Positions 17,468 through 25,781 of a stretch of 64,000 nt of DNA are shown piece after piece. The stretch is from Chelatococcus asaccharovorans (GTDB lineage: Bacteria > Pseudomonadota > Alphaproteobacteria > Rhizobiales > Beijerinckiaceae). The stretch lies in assembly GCF_003201475.1 (NCBI RefSeq), contig NZ_QJJK01000003.1:496001-560000 (forward strand), written 5' to 3'. Within the stretch, counting starts at the first letter, position 1, and every line of letters begins with the position of its first letter. Below the pieces are notes generated by a model. The model was not told the origin of the DNA, did not search any database, and saw only the letters and a list, made by a program, of their open reading frames with translations. Made by a program: the position numbers and the translations under genes.

Positions 17468-18271
17468 ATGCCAGCGCCCAAGAACCGCTTCAAGGCCGCA
17501 CTTCGGGAGGGCCGCCGCCAAACCGGGCTGTGGGTCGCACTTGCCAACCCGCTGAGCGCCGAACTCCTGGCCGGCGTCGGATTTGACTGGCTGCTCATCG
17601 ATCTCGAGCACGCCCCGAACGACCTGCGCTCCGCCATTGCGCAGATGCAGGCCATGTCTGCGTTTCCCGTGGCACCGGTGATCCGGCCGCCCATGGGCGA
17701 AGCGTGGCTGATCAAGCAGCTCCTGGACGCGGGTTGCCAGACGCTGCTGATCCCGATGGTGGAAAGCGTGGACCAGGCGAAGGCCCTCGTCGATGCCGTG
17801 CGCTATCCTCCCGCCGGCCAGCGCGGGGTGGGAGCCGCGCTCGTTCGCGCCTCAGGCTTCGGCGCCGAGGCCGATTATCTCAGGACGGCCGACGCGGAGA
17901 TCTGCCTGCTTGTCCAGATCGAGACGCGCAAGGGCCTCGCCGCGCTCGACGCGATCGCGGCGATCGAAGGCATCGACGGCCTCTTCCTCGGGCCGGCGGA
18001 TCTGGCGGCGGACATGGGACACCTCGGCAATCCCGGCCATGAGGCCGTCCGCGCCGCCGTCCTCGATGCATTCCTGCGCATCAAACGCGCGGGTAAAAAA
18101 TGCGGCGTGCTGACCTCGGACCAAAGGCTCATCGCCGATTACGCGGCAGCAGGTGTGGATTTCATAGCCATCGGATCCGACGTCGGTCTGTTGCGAGAAG
18201 CCGCCAACGTCGCGCTTGCGCGAGCATTTTCGAGCGAAGTGGACACCGGTTCGCGTGAGGAAAATGCATAA
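17468..18271 (+). CDS. hpaI: 4-hydroxy-2-oxoheptanedioate aldolase-like (HpaI/HpcH family)
   Basis: Class II pyruvate aldolase of 267 aa. The family pattern is clear: GLWVALANPLSAELLAGVGFDWLLIDLEHAPND, the LIPMVESVDQAKALVDAVRYPPAGQRGVG segment, LLVQIETRKGLAALDAIAAIEGIDGLFLGPADLAADMG (metal-binding E and D), and VDFIAIGSDVGLLREAANVAL. Products would be pyruvate and an aldehyde such as succinic semialdehyde. The last 15 or so residues (FSSEVDTGSREENA) are encoded by an intergenic repeat, which also supplies the stop codon, so the native C-terminus has been replaced. It is the last gene of the operon. Confidence 0.9.
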   Translation: MPAPKNRFKAALREGRRQTGLWVALANPLSAELLAGVGFDWLLIDLEHAPNDLRSAIAQMQAMSAFPVAPVIRPPMGEAWLIKQLLDAGCQTLLIPMVESVDQAKALVDAVRYPPAGQRGVGAALVRASGFGAEADYLRTADAEICLLVQIETRKGLAALDAIAAIEGIDGLFLGPADLAADMGHLGNPGHEAVRAAVLDAFLRIKRAGKKCGVLTSDQRLIADYAAAGVDFIAIGSDVGLLREAANVALARAFSSEVDTGSREENA

Positions 18272-18322
18272 AAACAAAGGCCTGGAGCATATTCGGTGAA
18301 CCGGAGTTCACTGAATATGCTC
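18224..18322 (+). repeat. Mosaic palindromic repeat overlapping the aldolase 3' end
   Basis: The arms gcattttc (18224-18231) and gaaaatgc (18260-18267) enclose gagcgaagtggacaccggtt. An aaaacaaaggcctg linker and a second hairpin follow, with a 17-bp stem at 18285-18301/18306-18322, 4-base loop and one G.U-type mismatch. The first part is of a kind I remember as abundant in Hyphomicrobiales intergenic regions. It covers the last codons and the TAA stop of the aldolase. Confidence 0.75.
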
Positions 18323-18468
18323 TGGACGTTCACCGACAATGACGAACTGAACTCACGATCGTGAGGGGTCCTAGACCGGCCTTCAGGCGAGAAGGAGGGC
18401 GGTGGACAATCAACGTGTATGCTGGGGGACCAAAAACGTCGCTCTTCACACGGGTCAGGACCTCGATC

Positions 18469-19674
18469 ATGCCAGGCAAGCCAGAAAAACACCCCGGTCG
18501 CCGCGACTTCCTGATGACATCGCTTGCAACGATCGGCGTATCGACCGCTCTTACAGCCAGCGCCGGTTCTGCGAACGCCCAGATCGCGGCAACCTCCGCA
18601 TCGCGCGCGGCGCCGGCTGCACCGTCCGCAACGGTCTTCACCGGCGACACGATTCACGGGAAGAAGGTCGTCAGTACCCTGGACGTCAACGACCTCGAAC
18701 CCGGGCAGAAGCACTTTTTGTATTTTCAGGGCGTGGAGATGCCCAGCGGGCAGCACTGGTATGTGTCGGTGACGGTCGCCAAGGGGGCAAAGCCGGGCAA
18801 GCGCATCGTCCTCACCAGCGGCGTTCATGGCGACGAGATGAGTTCCATCCATACGGTGCAGACGGTGATGAACCTTCTCGATCCGGCGGAGATGTCCGGC
18901 ACGGTGATGGCCGTTACCGACGTGGCCCGCCCGGCGGTGGAAGGCATGCAGCGCCGATGGCCCAATTTCGGCAGAGGCAATGATCTGATCGACATGAACC
19001 GGGAATGGCCCGGGAACGAGAACGGCCTGACCGCACCCAGCCGGCACGCGGGGCTCCTGTTCAACCGGCTGCTGCGTCCGAATGCCGACGCTGCGATCGA
19101 CTTCCATACCGGGACGACCGGATTTGCGGTCTCCGCCTTCAATATCGGCGGAATGGACGTGCCCGAGGTCAAGGCGATGCTGGAACTTTATCCGGTCGGC
19201 CAGATCTTCGACAATCATGTCTATCCCGGTGTCCTGCATAACGCCTTCATGGACGTGGGAATCCCTGCTTTTACCCCGGAGATCGGTGCGGCGCGTGTGC
19301 TCGACCTCGAGATGGTCGCGCTGTTCGTGGAAGGCACCCTGAACGTCCTCAAACATCACGGCATCCTGGCCGGACCGATAGGGCGAACCGGCAAGGACGT
19401 GCGTGTTTTCGTCGGCAACAGTGCCTTCCCGATCCTGGCGACCGAGGGCGGAATCGTCGAGCATCTGGTCAAGCTCAACGACAAGGTGGAAGCCGGACAG
19501 AAGGTGGCGATCCAGCGCAACAGCTTCGGCGAAGTGGTCGCGGAATATACAAGCGGCGTGGCCGGCGAGGTGACAGGGCAGCGCAGTGACGCAATGGCCG
19601 AGCCCGGCAACCCCCTCGTATTCATCCTCTTTCACAAGGCGTCGCCGGACCGCGGCGAAACTTATCCTGAGTAG
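18469..19674 (+). CDS. Succinylglutamate desuccinylase/aspartoacylase family protein, Tat-exported
   Basis: Protein of about 401 aa of the M14-like AstE/ASPA fold. The start at 18469 (MPGKPEKHPGRRDFLM) gives a twin-arginine signal (GRRDFLMTSLATIGVSTAL, cleavage near SANAQ), so the enzyme is probably periplasmic. Zinc ligands are visible in TSGVHGDEMSS (H-x-x-E) and in the AIDFHTGTTG strand. Family members deacylate N-acyl amino acids, but exported members are poorly described. The gene follows the aldolase after a 197-bp repeat region and seems to be its own unit. Substrate unknown. Confidence 0.85.
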   Translation: MPGKPEKHPGRRDFLMTSLATIGVSTALTASAGSANAQIAATSASRAAPAAPSATVFTGDTIHGKKVVSTLDVNDLEPGQKHFLYFQGVEMPSGQHWYVSVTVAKGAKPGKRIVLTSGVHGDEMSSIHTVQTVMNLLDPAEMSGTVMAVTDVARPAVEGMQRRWPNFGRGNDLIDMNREWPGNENGLTAPSRHAGLLFNRLLRPNADAAIDFHTGTTGFAVSAFNIGGMDVPEVKAMLELYPVGQIFDNHVYPGVLHNAFMDVGIPAFTPEIGAARVLDLEMVALFVEGTLNVLKHHGILAGPIGRTGKDVRVFVGNSAFPILATEGGIVEHLVKLNDKVEAGQKVAIQRNSFGEVVAEYTSGVAGEVTGQRSDAMAEPGNPLVFILFHKASPDRGETYPE

Positions 19675-19968
19675 TCGCTCTGTCGGGATGTGGATCACGG
19701 CGGACGGTCATATCCGCTAACAGCCTCCTGCCGAACGGTCGCCATGATGAGGCGCGCGGTCGTCGGGAGAGGCGGACCGGGGACGCTACGAGATCCGCAG
19801 GCTGGACGGAGAGGTGACGCTCCGCGTTCACACTCTCATGTAGCTCATCCCGACAAACCACCCACCTGGCCATCATCCGAACGCGCCCGTTCCAATGCTC
19901 GCCGCGAGCCTAGCTAGAGCAAGACCGTCTTTTGCGGACTTGCTCCGCTGAAAAAAATAAGAGCAAAT
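19675..19968. other. Intergenic region with a hairpin at 19917-19945
   Basis: Just under 300 bp between the convergent AstE-like and Cfa genes, without a credible gene. The arms gagcaagaccg (19917-19927) and cggacttgctc (19935-19945) form an 11-bp stem with one mismatch around tcttttg. It resembles short palindromic repeats of alphaproteobacteria and may stabilise or end the cfa-operon transcript. A t-run on the minus strand lies before the hairpin rather than after it, so it is not a classic terminator. Confidence 0.45.
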
Positions 19969-21189
19969 TCACCCCTTTGCCAACACGTAGAAGCCGACAT
20001 CAATCGTACCCTTCCTGAAGCCAGCCTCACAGTAGCTGAGGTAGTATTCCCAAAGACGATGGAAGCGCTTTGGAAAGCCCATTGCTTCAATCTGCGGCCA
20101 TGATGCAATGAAGCGCTTGCGCCATTCGGCAAGTGTCTTCGCGTAATCCTGGCCGAACATTTGCGCCGAAACCGGCTTGAGATTGGCTGCTTTTGCCTGT
20201 TCGGCGATCATCTCCCTGGTCGGAAGCATGCCGCCCGGGAAAATATGGCGTTGGATGAAATCTGCTGAACGACGATAGGCTGGAAAGCGGGCCTCATCGA
20301 TGGTGATCACCTGAAGTACGGCAATTCCACCTGTGCGAAGACGCTCATGCAGGGTTTTGAAATATACCGGCCAATAAGCCTCCCCAACGGCCTCCAGCAT
20401 CTCGATCGAAACGATCCGATCGTAGGACCCGTCGACATCCCTGTAGTCAGCTAATTTCAGCGCGATTGTGTCGTTGAGATCTTCCCGTTCCACCCGCTCC
20501 TGCGCGAAAGCCAACTGCTCCGACGATAGCGTGACACCGGTAACCTGGGCGGCGGATTGCGCAAGCCGGACCGCGAGGGCACCCCAGCCGCAGCCGATTT
20601 CAAGCACTGTCTCACCGCCACGCAAATCCAGGAGTTCGACGATCCGTGACAGCTTGGCGTCCTGCGCCTCCGCCAGTGTCATGTCCGGGTTCGTATAAAG
20701 CGCCGACGAATACGTCATGCTCTGATCAAGCCAACACTCATAAAAGGCATTGCCAAGATCGTAGTGGAAGGAGACGTTCCGACGACTGCCTGATTTGCTG
20801 TTCGTCCGCAGGAGATGTCGGACTCGATTGGCCATCCGAACAATCTGAAATCCCGCCATTCCTCGGTCGAGCACAGCAATGTTCTGCGCTGCCAGTTCCA
20901 GCAAGCCGACAAGATCCGGGCTCGACCAGTCGCCGTCGATATAGGCCTCTGCGAAACCCAGGTCGCCATGGCTGACGAGCCGCCGGATCGCCCGCCAGCG
21001 GTGAACCACCAGTTCAGCCGAAGCTCCCGGTCGTTTCCCGAAATGCTCGACCCGATCCGAGGAAGGAAGCACCACCGTGATATGGCCGAACTCGATCTGC
21101 GCGATCATTCGGCGCAGGAGGTGGGTGACGAGATTTTCTCTTGGCCGATTGATACTGCCGAATACTCGCGTTTTGCTATCGAATACCAT
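19969..21189 (-). CDS. cfa: Cyclopropane-fatty-acyl-phospholipid synthase family methyltransferase
   Basis: SAM-dependent enzyme of about 406 aa that methylenates or methylates cis double bonds in membrane phospholipids. I start at MVFDSKTRVFGS (21189), which overlaps the upstream stop by 14 bp; a longer start at 21234 is possible. Visible are the N-terminal lipid-interacting part (LGFAEAYIDGDWSSPDLVGLL), NVSFHYDLGNAFYECWLDQSMTYSSALY, the SAM-binding loop VLEIGCGWGALA, the IVSIEMLEAVGE helix and FIQRHIFPGGMLPT. It is last in a three-gene operon driven by a predicted RpoE promoter; R. sphaeroides has a cfaA gene in its RpoE regulon. Confidence 0.93.
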   Translation of the reverse strand: MVFDSKTRVFGSINRPRENLVTHLLRRMIAQIEFGHITVVLPSSDRVEHFGKRPGASAELVVHRWRAIRRLVSHGDLGFAEAYIDGDWSSPDLVGLLELAAQNIAVLDRGMAGFQIVRMANRVRHLLRTNSKSGSRRNVSFHYDLGNAFYECWLDQSMTYSSALYTNPDMTLAEAQDAKLSRIVELLDLRGGETVLEIGCGWGALAVRLAQSAAQVTGVTLSSEQLAFAQERVEREDLNDTIALKLADYRDVDGSYDRIVSIEMLEAVGEAYWPVYFKTLHERLRTGGIAVLQVITIDEARFPAYRRSADFIQRHIFPGGMLPTREMIAEQAKAANLKPVSAQMFGQDYAKTLAEWRKRFIASWPQIEAMGFPKRFHRLWEYYLSYCEAGFRKGTIDVGFYVLAKG

Positions 21190-22000
21190 TCGCGGAGTTC
21201 TTCTCTGGATGATTGACCGCGGGCATGGCTGCATGCCCCAGTGTTACGGGCTGGGCGGGCGGAGAAGGTCTGTGGTTGAGGCGAACCCCCTTTAGCCAGA
21301 GAAGCACCGCTTCCCAATGGATGCCCGCGACGACCTTGAACGTCATGAGTGGATAGGCGACGAAGGCGCGTGCGAGCGAAGCGTCGGTCAATTCTTGTCG
21401 GGTGGCGACGAGCTTGGCGACGATCAGGGGCCCAGCCGTGTCACCGCCGATGACCGAAACCGACAACTCCTTATCTGGCGGCACGACCCGGAAGGTGTAG
21501 TCCATATCAGTTGTCAGGAATGGCGAGACAAAGAGAGATTTTCGGCTTTCCTGCCGGATCGGAGCTTTCACGCCTGATGGCACGGGGATGAGATAATTGT
21601 GACGTTGCCCGAACGTATTATTGACCTCGTAACAGATCGCGGAAAGCGATTGATCACGCCTGTGGCAGAAATAGATACTGAGCGGGTTGAACGCATATCC
21701 CAGGATGCGCGGCATCGCGAGAAGTCGGATCGGACCACCGAAATCCAATCCGGCCTCCTGCAAATGTCGCTCAATCCCATCGCGAAGCGATATTGCCTCT
21801 GTCCCGCCGTGATCACGATCGTGGAAGCTGAAGAGATTGAACCGATTGCGCGAGAACAAGCGGAGCTTATGCGCCAAAGCGTCGATTTCATCGAGGTCAA
21901 GCAGCAGGTAGAAGATGCTGTAGCGCAGGCTGTGCTGCTTTGGCCGCAGCCTGCGATGCATCACCGAGCCCCTATAAAGAGCCGACTGGAAGCCTGACAT
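21176..22000 (-). CDS. DUF1365 family protein
   Basis: Protein of 274 aa starting MSGFQSALYRGSVMHRRLRP at 22000. This ATG overlaps the upstream stop (TGATG), so translation is coupled. The family pattern is visible: HSLRYSIFYLLLDLDEID, FNLFSFHDRDHG, ILGYAFNPLSIYFCH (the most conserved stretch), YEVNNTFGQRHNYL and KSLFVSPFLTTDMDYTFRV. DUF1365 genes commonly sit between a FAD oxidoreductase and a Cfa-like methyltransferase, as here, and belong to RpoE/ChrR regulons. The molecular role is not known; lipid modification is inferred from context. Confidence 0.9.
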   Translation of the reverse strand: MSGFQSALYRGSVMHRRLRPKQHSLRYSIFYLLLDLDEIDALAHKLRLFSRNRFNLFSFHDRDHGGTEAISLRDGIERHLQEAGLDFGGPIRLLAMPRILGYAFNPLSIYFCHRRDQSLSAICYEVNNTFGQRHNYLIPVPSGVKAPIRQESRKSLFVSPFLTTDMDYTFRVVPPDKELSVSVIGGDTAGPLIVAKLVATRQELTDASLARAFVAYPLMTFKVVAGIHWEAVLLWLKGVRLNHRPSPPAQPVTLGHAAMPAVNHPEKNSANGIR

Positions 22001-23379
22001 CAGGCGGCCTCGATGAGATCGGGAGCCCATGGGGCCTGGTTGACATGGATGCGCCCCGATTCGTCGGGAACCGACCACGGACGCCGGACGCCGCCGAGAG
22101 CCTCGGCCACGGCGAGACCCGCCTGCAGCCCGTCCTCGTGAAAGCCGGCGCCGAAATAAGCGCCACAGAACCAGGTGTTGCGCGAACCCTGCAGCGACCA
22201 AAGCTGCTGTTGCGCATCCATCGCGCGCACATCGAAACGGGGATGACTGTAACGCATCTGCTTCAGAATCGCGCTCTGCGCAATCTCTCTGTGGGGGTTG
22301 AGCGTGACGAACAATGGCTGTTCGCTCCTCATATTCTGGAGACGATTCATCCAGTAGGTGACCGCCAGCTTACGCCCGTCGCCATTACCGCTCGTCATGT
22401 AGTTCCAGCTGGACCAGACCCGTGGTCTCCGCGGCATGAGGTGCTTATCGGAGTGAAGAACCGCCTCATTGCTGATGTAGTCGAATGATCCAAGCAAACG
22501 CTGTTCCTCGCTGCTCGGATCGCCTAGCAGTTGCAGGGCCTGGTCTGCGTGGGTCGCGATGACGACCTGATCGAAATGACGGGGATGACCGTCATCACCG
22601 ATGATTTCGACGCCCTTCGTGGAGCGCATGATCGTTCTTATCTTTGAATTCGCAACCACCTCGGGGATGGCGTCGGCGAGCACGCGCACATAGGCGCGAC
22701 TGCCACCGGCCACGGTCATCCAGGCCGGACGGGCATATAGCTTGAGCAGCCCATGGGTTTCGCAGAACCTGATGAACGATGCGGCGGGATAGGCACCGAT
22801 CTGCGCAGCCGGCGTCGACCAGATGGCCGCGGCCATCGGATAAAGGTGGTCATTCCGGAACCCTTCGCCGTATCCCGCCGCGTCGAGATATGCATCGAGC
22901 GTCATCGCACCCAGCGCCGCAATGTCGCGCGGCGCCTCACGATAGAACCGCAGGAGATCGCGCAGCATCAGCCAAAATCGTGGACTGATCGCGTTTCGAC
23001 CCTGCGCGAACAGACCCGACAGACCCGAGCCCGAATATTCGAGCCGGCCATCGTCGAGCGATACGGCAAACGACATGTCGGATTGCTGCGTGGCGACGCC
23101 GAGATGATCGAGCATCGCTGTCAGATTTGGGTAGGTCGCCGCGTTGAACACGATGAAACCGGTATCGACGGCGACACCCGCGGCATCCACGGTGTGGCTA
23201 TGTCCGCCAAGCCGGCCATCCGCTTCAAACAGGACAACCCGGTGCCGCTTCGACATAAGCCATGCGGCGGAGAGGCCGGAAATGCCGCTCCCGACAACGG
23301 CGATATCAAGGGCTTTGTCGGATTCCCGCCTACCCTCGACCCATGCGTTCAGGCCGGCAACTGGGAACTTTCCGGTCAA
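22000..23379 (-). CDS. FAD-dependent oxidoreductase (amine oxidase/desaturase-like)
   Basis: Protein of 459 aa with a Rossmann FAD-binding start (IAVVGSGISGLSAAWLMS, then VVLFEADGRLGGHSHTVD), VDTGFIVFN, and a C-terminal FAD segment (WFCGAYFGAGFHEDGLQAGLAVAEAL). It resembles amine-oxidase and phytoene-desaturase-like flavoproteins annotated as NAD(P)/FAD-dependent oxidoreductases. The start is TTG at 23379, supported by a strong GGAGG (minus strand, 23392-23388) 8 bases upstream. First gene of the operon with DUF1365 and cfa, with a predicted RpoE promoter about 25 bp before the start. Likely acts on unsaturated acyl chains; the substrate is inferred only. Confidence 0.9.
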   Translation of the reverse strand: MTGKFPVAGLNAWVEGRRESDKALDIAVVGSGISGLSAAWLMSKRHRVVLFEADGRLGGHSHTVDAAGVAVDTGFIVFNAATYPNLTAMLDHLGVATQQSDMSFAVSLDDGRLEYSGSGLSGLFAQGRNAISPRFWLMLRDLLRFYREAPRDIAALGAMTLDAYLDAAGYGEGFRNDHLYPMAAAIWSTPAAQIGAYPAASFIRFCETHGLLKLYARPAWMTVAGGSRAYVRVLADAIPEVVANSKIRTIMRSTKGVEIIGDDGHPRHFDQVVIATHADQALQLLGDPSSEEQRLLGSFDYISNEAVLHSDKHLMPRRPRVWSSWNYMTSGNGDGRKLAVTYWMNRLQNMRSEQPLFVTLNPHREIAQSAILKQMRYSHPRFDVRAMDAQQQLWSLQGSRNTWFCGAYFGAGFHEDGLQAGLAVAEALGGVRRPWSVPDESGRIHVNQAPWAPDLIEAA

Positions 23380-23410
23380 ATGATTTCCCTCCGCGCATCA
23401 AACTGCCAGT

Positions 23411-23439
23411 ATTTACGGAACCCGATGCGCGATAGATCA
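23411..23439 (-). promoter_or_regulatory. Predicted ECF11 (RpoE) promoter, oxidoreductase-DUF1365-cfa operon
   Basis: Minus strand: TGATCT (23439-23434), exactly 18 bases, then TAAAT (23415-23411), followed by the TTG start at 23379. It fits the RpoE consensus I recall from R. sphaeroides (TGATC, about 18 bp, TAAGA). Confidence 0.7.
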
Positions 23440-23448
23440 CCCGAGGCG

Positions 23449-23477
23449 TGATCCGATTGCGGGGGCGAGGCGTATGA
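23449..23477 (+). promoter_or_regulatory. Predicted ECF11 (RpoE) autoregulatory promoter of rpoE-chrR
   Basis: TGATCC (23449-23454), 18 bases, TATGA (23473-23477). It lies back to back with the divergent promoter; the two -35 elements are only 9 bp apart. Transcription would start near 23484, which argues against a rpoE start codon at 23485 and for the TTG at 23557. Confidence 0.7.
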
Positions 23478-23556
23478 AGGGCAAATGGATGTTGCAAGCT
23501 CCCATCTCGACAACAGGCAATCCTGGCAGGCCCGTCCGGCAGCGAGGTTCATTGTT

Positions 23557-24135
23557 TTGAACGAGGCCAGACAAGAAGAGACAATTCCCTCTCCGGGGGA
23601 GTTGATCCGCCTGATAGAAGCCGTCGCGCGGGAGCGGGATCGGAACGCGTTCAAGCGGCTCTTCACCTATTTCGCGCCGCGCGTGAAGAGCTTTCTTTTG
23701 CGCTCGGGTCTCGCGGATCCGCTAGCCGAGGACGTGACGCAGGAAGTCATGATCGCGATATGGCACAAGGCATCCTACTTCGATCCCCGCCAAGCGGGCG
23801 TGTCGACATGGGTGTTCACGATCGCTCGGAACCAAAGGATCGACCGTCTGCGCCGCATGCGTTCCCGGCCCGGGGACATTCTCGTCGATCCGAGCGATAG
23901 GCCCGACGTGTCACCATCGAGCGAAGACATCGCCATTGTCGAAGAACGCGAAGAAGGTGTGCGGAAGGCATTGAGCAGTCTCCCCACCGAACAGGCAACC
24001 ATCGTTAGGCTGTCATTCTTTGCCGAGAAGCCCCATGCCGAGATTGCTCGCGAGTTGGGAATCCCGCTCGGCACCGTCAAATCTCGTGTCCGGCTCGCTC
24101 TGAACCGGCTAAGGACACTATTGGACAACGATTGA
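23557..24135 (+). CDS. rpoE: ECF RNA polymerase sigma factor RpoE (ECF11 type)
   Basis: Sigma factor of about 192 aa. Region 2 is ARERDRNAFKRLFTYFAPRVKSFLLRSG through QEVMIAIWHKASYFDP and STWVFTIARNQRIDRLRR. Region 4 is ALSSLPTEQATIVRLSFFAEKPHAEIARELGIPLGTVKSRVRLALNRLR. Pairing with a ChrR-type anti-sigma identifies the singlet-oxygen-responsive group. The frame is open to an ATG at 23485, but the predicted promoter would place the transcript start at about 23484, and the first 24 residues do not look like sigma sequence. I therefore prefer TTG 23557, preceded by agcgagg. The stop overlaps the chrR start (TGATG). Confidence 0.92.
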   Translation: MNEARQEETIPSPGELIRLIEAVARERDRNAFKRLFTYFAPRVKSFLLRSGLADPLAEDVTQEVMIAIWHKASYFDPRQAGVSTWVFTIARNQRIDRLRRMRSRPGDILVDPSDRPDVSPSSEDIAIVEEREEGVRKALSSLPTEQATIVRLSFFAEKPHAEIARELGIPLGTVKSRVRLALNRLRTLLDND

Positions 24136-24785
24136 TGAGGATAAACCATCATCCCAGCGACGAAACGCTCGCGCGCTTTGCGGCGGGAACCTTGAGCGCC
24201 GGACCTGCGCTCGTCGTATCCGTCCATTTGGAAGGTTGTCCGGTTTGCCGCGATCGACTGGGACGCTTCGAGGCCGTGGGCGGCGCCATGCTGGACGACA
24301 TGCCGCCGGCTCCGCTTGCCGCTGACCTGTTCGGACGCACGATGGAACGTCTCGCCATCGCGCAGCCCTCGCCGGCAAGACGGCCCTTTACACGACGGCA
24401 ATCGGCGTTGGGCTTCGAACTTCCCAAGGCCATGCGGGACTGTGAGATAGGTCCATGGCGATGGCTCGGCCCGGGGTTCAGGTGGAGCAAGGTCAGGATC
24501 GCCGGCAGCCCGGACGCGAAGGTTATGCTGCTGAAGGGGCGCGCCGGTCTCCATCTCCCGGCGCATGGCCACTCCGGCCGGGAATTCATGCAGATCCTGT
24601 CCGGATCGCTCTCGGACGAACGCGGCCGGTATGTCCCGGGGGACCTCGACGAGGCTGATGACGACGTCGATCACCGTCCGGTCGTGGGCCGCGAAGCGGA
24701 TTGCATCTGCCTGGCCGCCCTGGAGGGCGACACGCGCCTTCACGGACTTCTTGGGCGCCTTTTGCGCCCGCTCGTAGGCTTCTGA
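24135..24785 (+). CDS. chrR: Anti-sigma factor ChrR (zinc-binding, cupin C-terminus)
   Basis: Protein of 216 aa. The N-terminal zinc-binding anti-sigma domain shows an early His (HHPSDETLARFAAGTLS) and the VHLEGCPVC motif (H-x3-C-x2-C). The C-terminal half is a cupin with LPAHGHSGREFMQILSGSLSDERGRYVPGDL, whose His/Glu residues are the second metal site needed in ChrR for response to singlet oxygen. It sequesters RpoE in unstressed cells. The ATG at 24135 overlaps the rpoE stop; a TTG one codon earlier is also possible. A 162-bp gap without an obvious promoter leads to the DUF1295 operon. Confidence 0.92.
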   Translation: MRINHHPSDETLARFAAGTLSAGPALVVSVHLEGCPVCRDRLGRFEAVGGAMLDDMPPAPLAADLFGRTMERLAIAQPSPARRPFTRRQSALGFELPKAMRDCEIGPWRWLGPGFRWSKVRIAGSPDAKVMLLKGRAGLHLPAHGHSGREFMQILSGSLSDERGRYVPGDLDEADDDVDHRPVVGREADCICLAALEGDTRLHGLLGRLLRPLVGF

Positions 24786-24947
24786 CCGAGGTCCTCGATG
24801 GCATCGTTCAGCACTGCCGTTCAAGATGTCACGGGCGCATGAAGATCATCCTCCTGGCACCCCTTCTCAAAGATGTCGCGGGCGTCGCCCTGAAACAAAG
24901 CACGCCGGCCCGCGTCACATTTTGACGACCATGGAGAACAGCGTCTC

Positions 24948-25781
24948 ATGACCGGTGTCGTCGCAATCGTCGGGGTCGCGATATGTCTTTCGGCAACCAT
25001 GGCATGGGCCTGGCTGATGGCGCTGTGGACAGGCCGCTCCGGCTGGATTGACGCGATCTGGTCCTTCGCGACCGGGCTATTCGGCGCGGCATTGGCACTC
25101 ATTCCGATGGGTGACGACGCACTCACGCACCGTCAGTTGCTTGTGGCAGCTATGGCGCTGTTCTGGTCGTTACGTCTCGGCATCCACATCACGATGCGCA
25201 CGCTCAGCGGCGGCGAAGATCCGCGCTACACGCAGTTGCGTGTGGAATGGGGTCGAGGGTACAAGGCGCGCCTGTTCTGGTTTCTGCAGATCCAGGCCCT
25301 GGCGGCGCTCGTTCTGGCCTTGTCGATCATGATCGCCGCGCGCAACCCGATGCCGGGTCTTACCCTCAGCGACGGAACGGGCGTGGCCTTGCTCGCGGCG
25401 GCCATCATGGGCGAGGCAGTCGCCGATCGCCAGCTTTCCAGATTTCGCTCCGATCCACTCAATACGGGCAAGATTTGCGACACCGGGCTTTGGCGATACA
25501 CGCGCCACCCGAACTACGTCTTCGAGTGGCTCGTTTGGGTTGCCTATGCGGTCATTGCGATCGATCTGACAGGCAATTACCCCCAGGGCTGGCTGGCGTT
25601 CGCCGGGCCGCTCTTGATGTACTGGCTTCTCGTCCACGCCTCCGGGATTCCGCCCCTCGAAGCGCATATGGTGCGCTCCCGCGGCGATGCCTTCCGCGCC
25701 TATCAGCGACGCGTGAACGCATTCTGGCCGGGTCTCCCGAAAGGGGATGGTGCCTCCCAAGACAATGGAGATTCACGATGA
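24948..25781 (+). CDS. DUF1295 membrane protein (steroid 5-alpha-reductase/ICMT-like)
   Basis: Polytopic membrane protein of 277 aa with about seven helices. The family hallmark is near the C-terminus: TGLWRYTRHPNYVFEWLVWVAYAVI (the RHPNY motif), with SGIPPLEAHMVRSRGDAFRAYQRRVNAFWPG behind it. DUF1295 proteins belong to the isoprenylcysteine methyltransferase/steroid reductase superfamily and are thought to reduce or methylate lipids. It overlaps the following methyltransferase gene by ATGA. It is probably part of the RpoE regulon by read-through from rpoE-chrR, since no RpoE-type promoter is seen in the preceding gap. Confidence 0.88.
   Translation: MTGVVAIVGVAICLSATMAWAWLMALWTGRSGWIDAIWSFATGLFGAALALIPMGDDALTHRQLLVAAMALFWSLRLGIHITMRTLSGGEDPRYTQLRVEWGRGYKARLFWFLQIQALAALVLALSIMIAARNPMPGLTLSDGTGVALLAAAIMGEAVADRQLSRFRSDPLNTGKICDTGLWRYTRHPNYVFEWLVWVAYAVIAIDLTGNYPQGWLAFAGPLLMYWLLVHASGIPPLEAHMVRSRGDAFRAYQRRVNAFWPGLPKGDGASQDNGDSR

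Noticed and set aside
23485-23556. ATG 23485 as rpoE start
   Set aside because: It lies at the predicted transcript start, and the extra 24 residues are not sigma-like. Kept as an alternative only.
24786-24947. A further RpoE promoter before the DUF1295 operon
   Set aside because: No TGATC with suitable spacing was found on the plus strand. A weak direct repeat (caagatgtcacgggcg / caaagatgtcgcgggcg) is there, but no promoter can be claimed.
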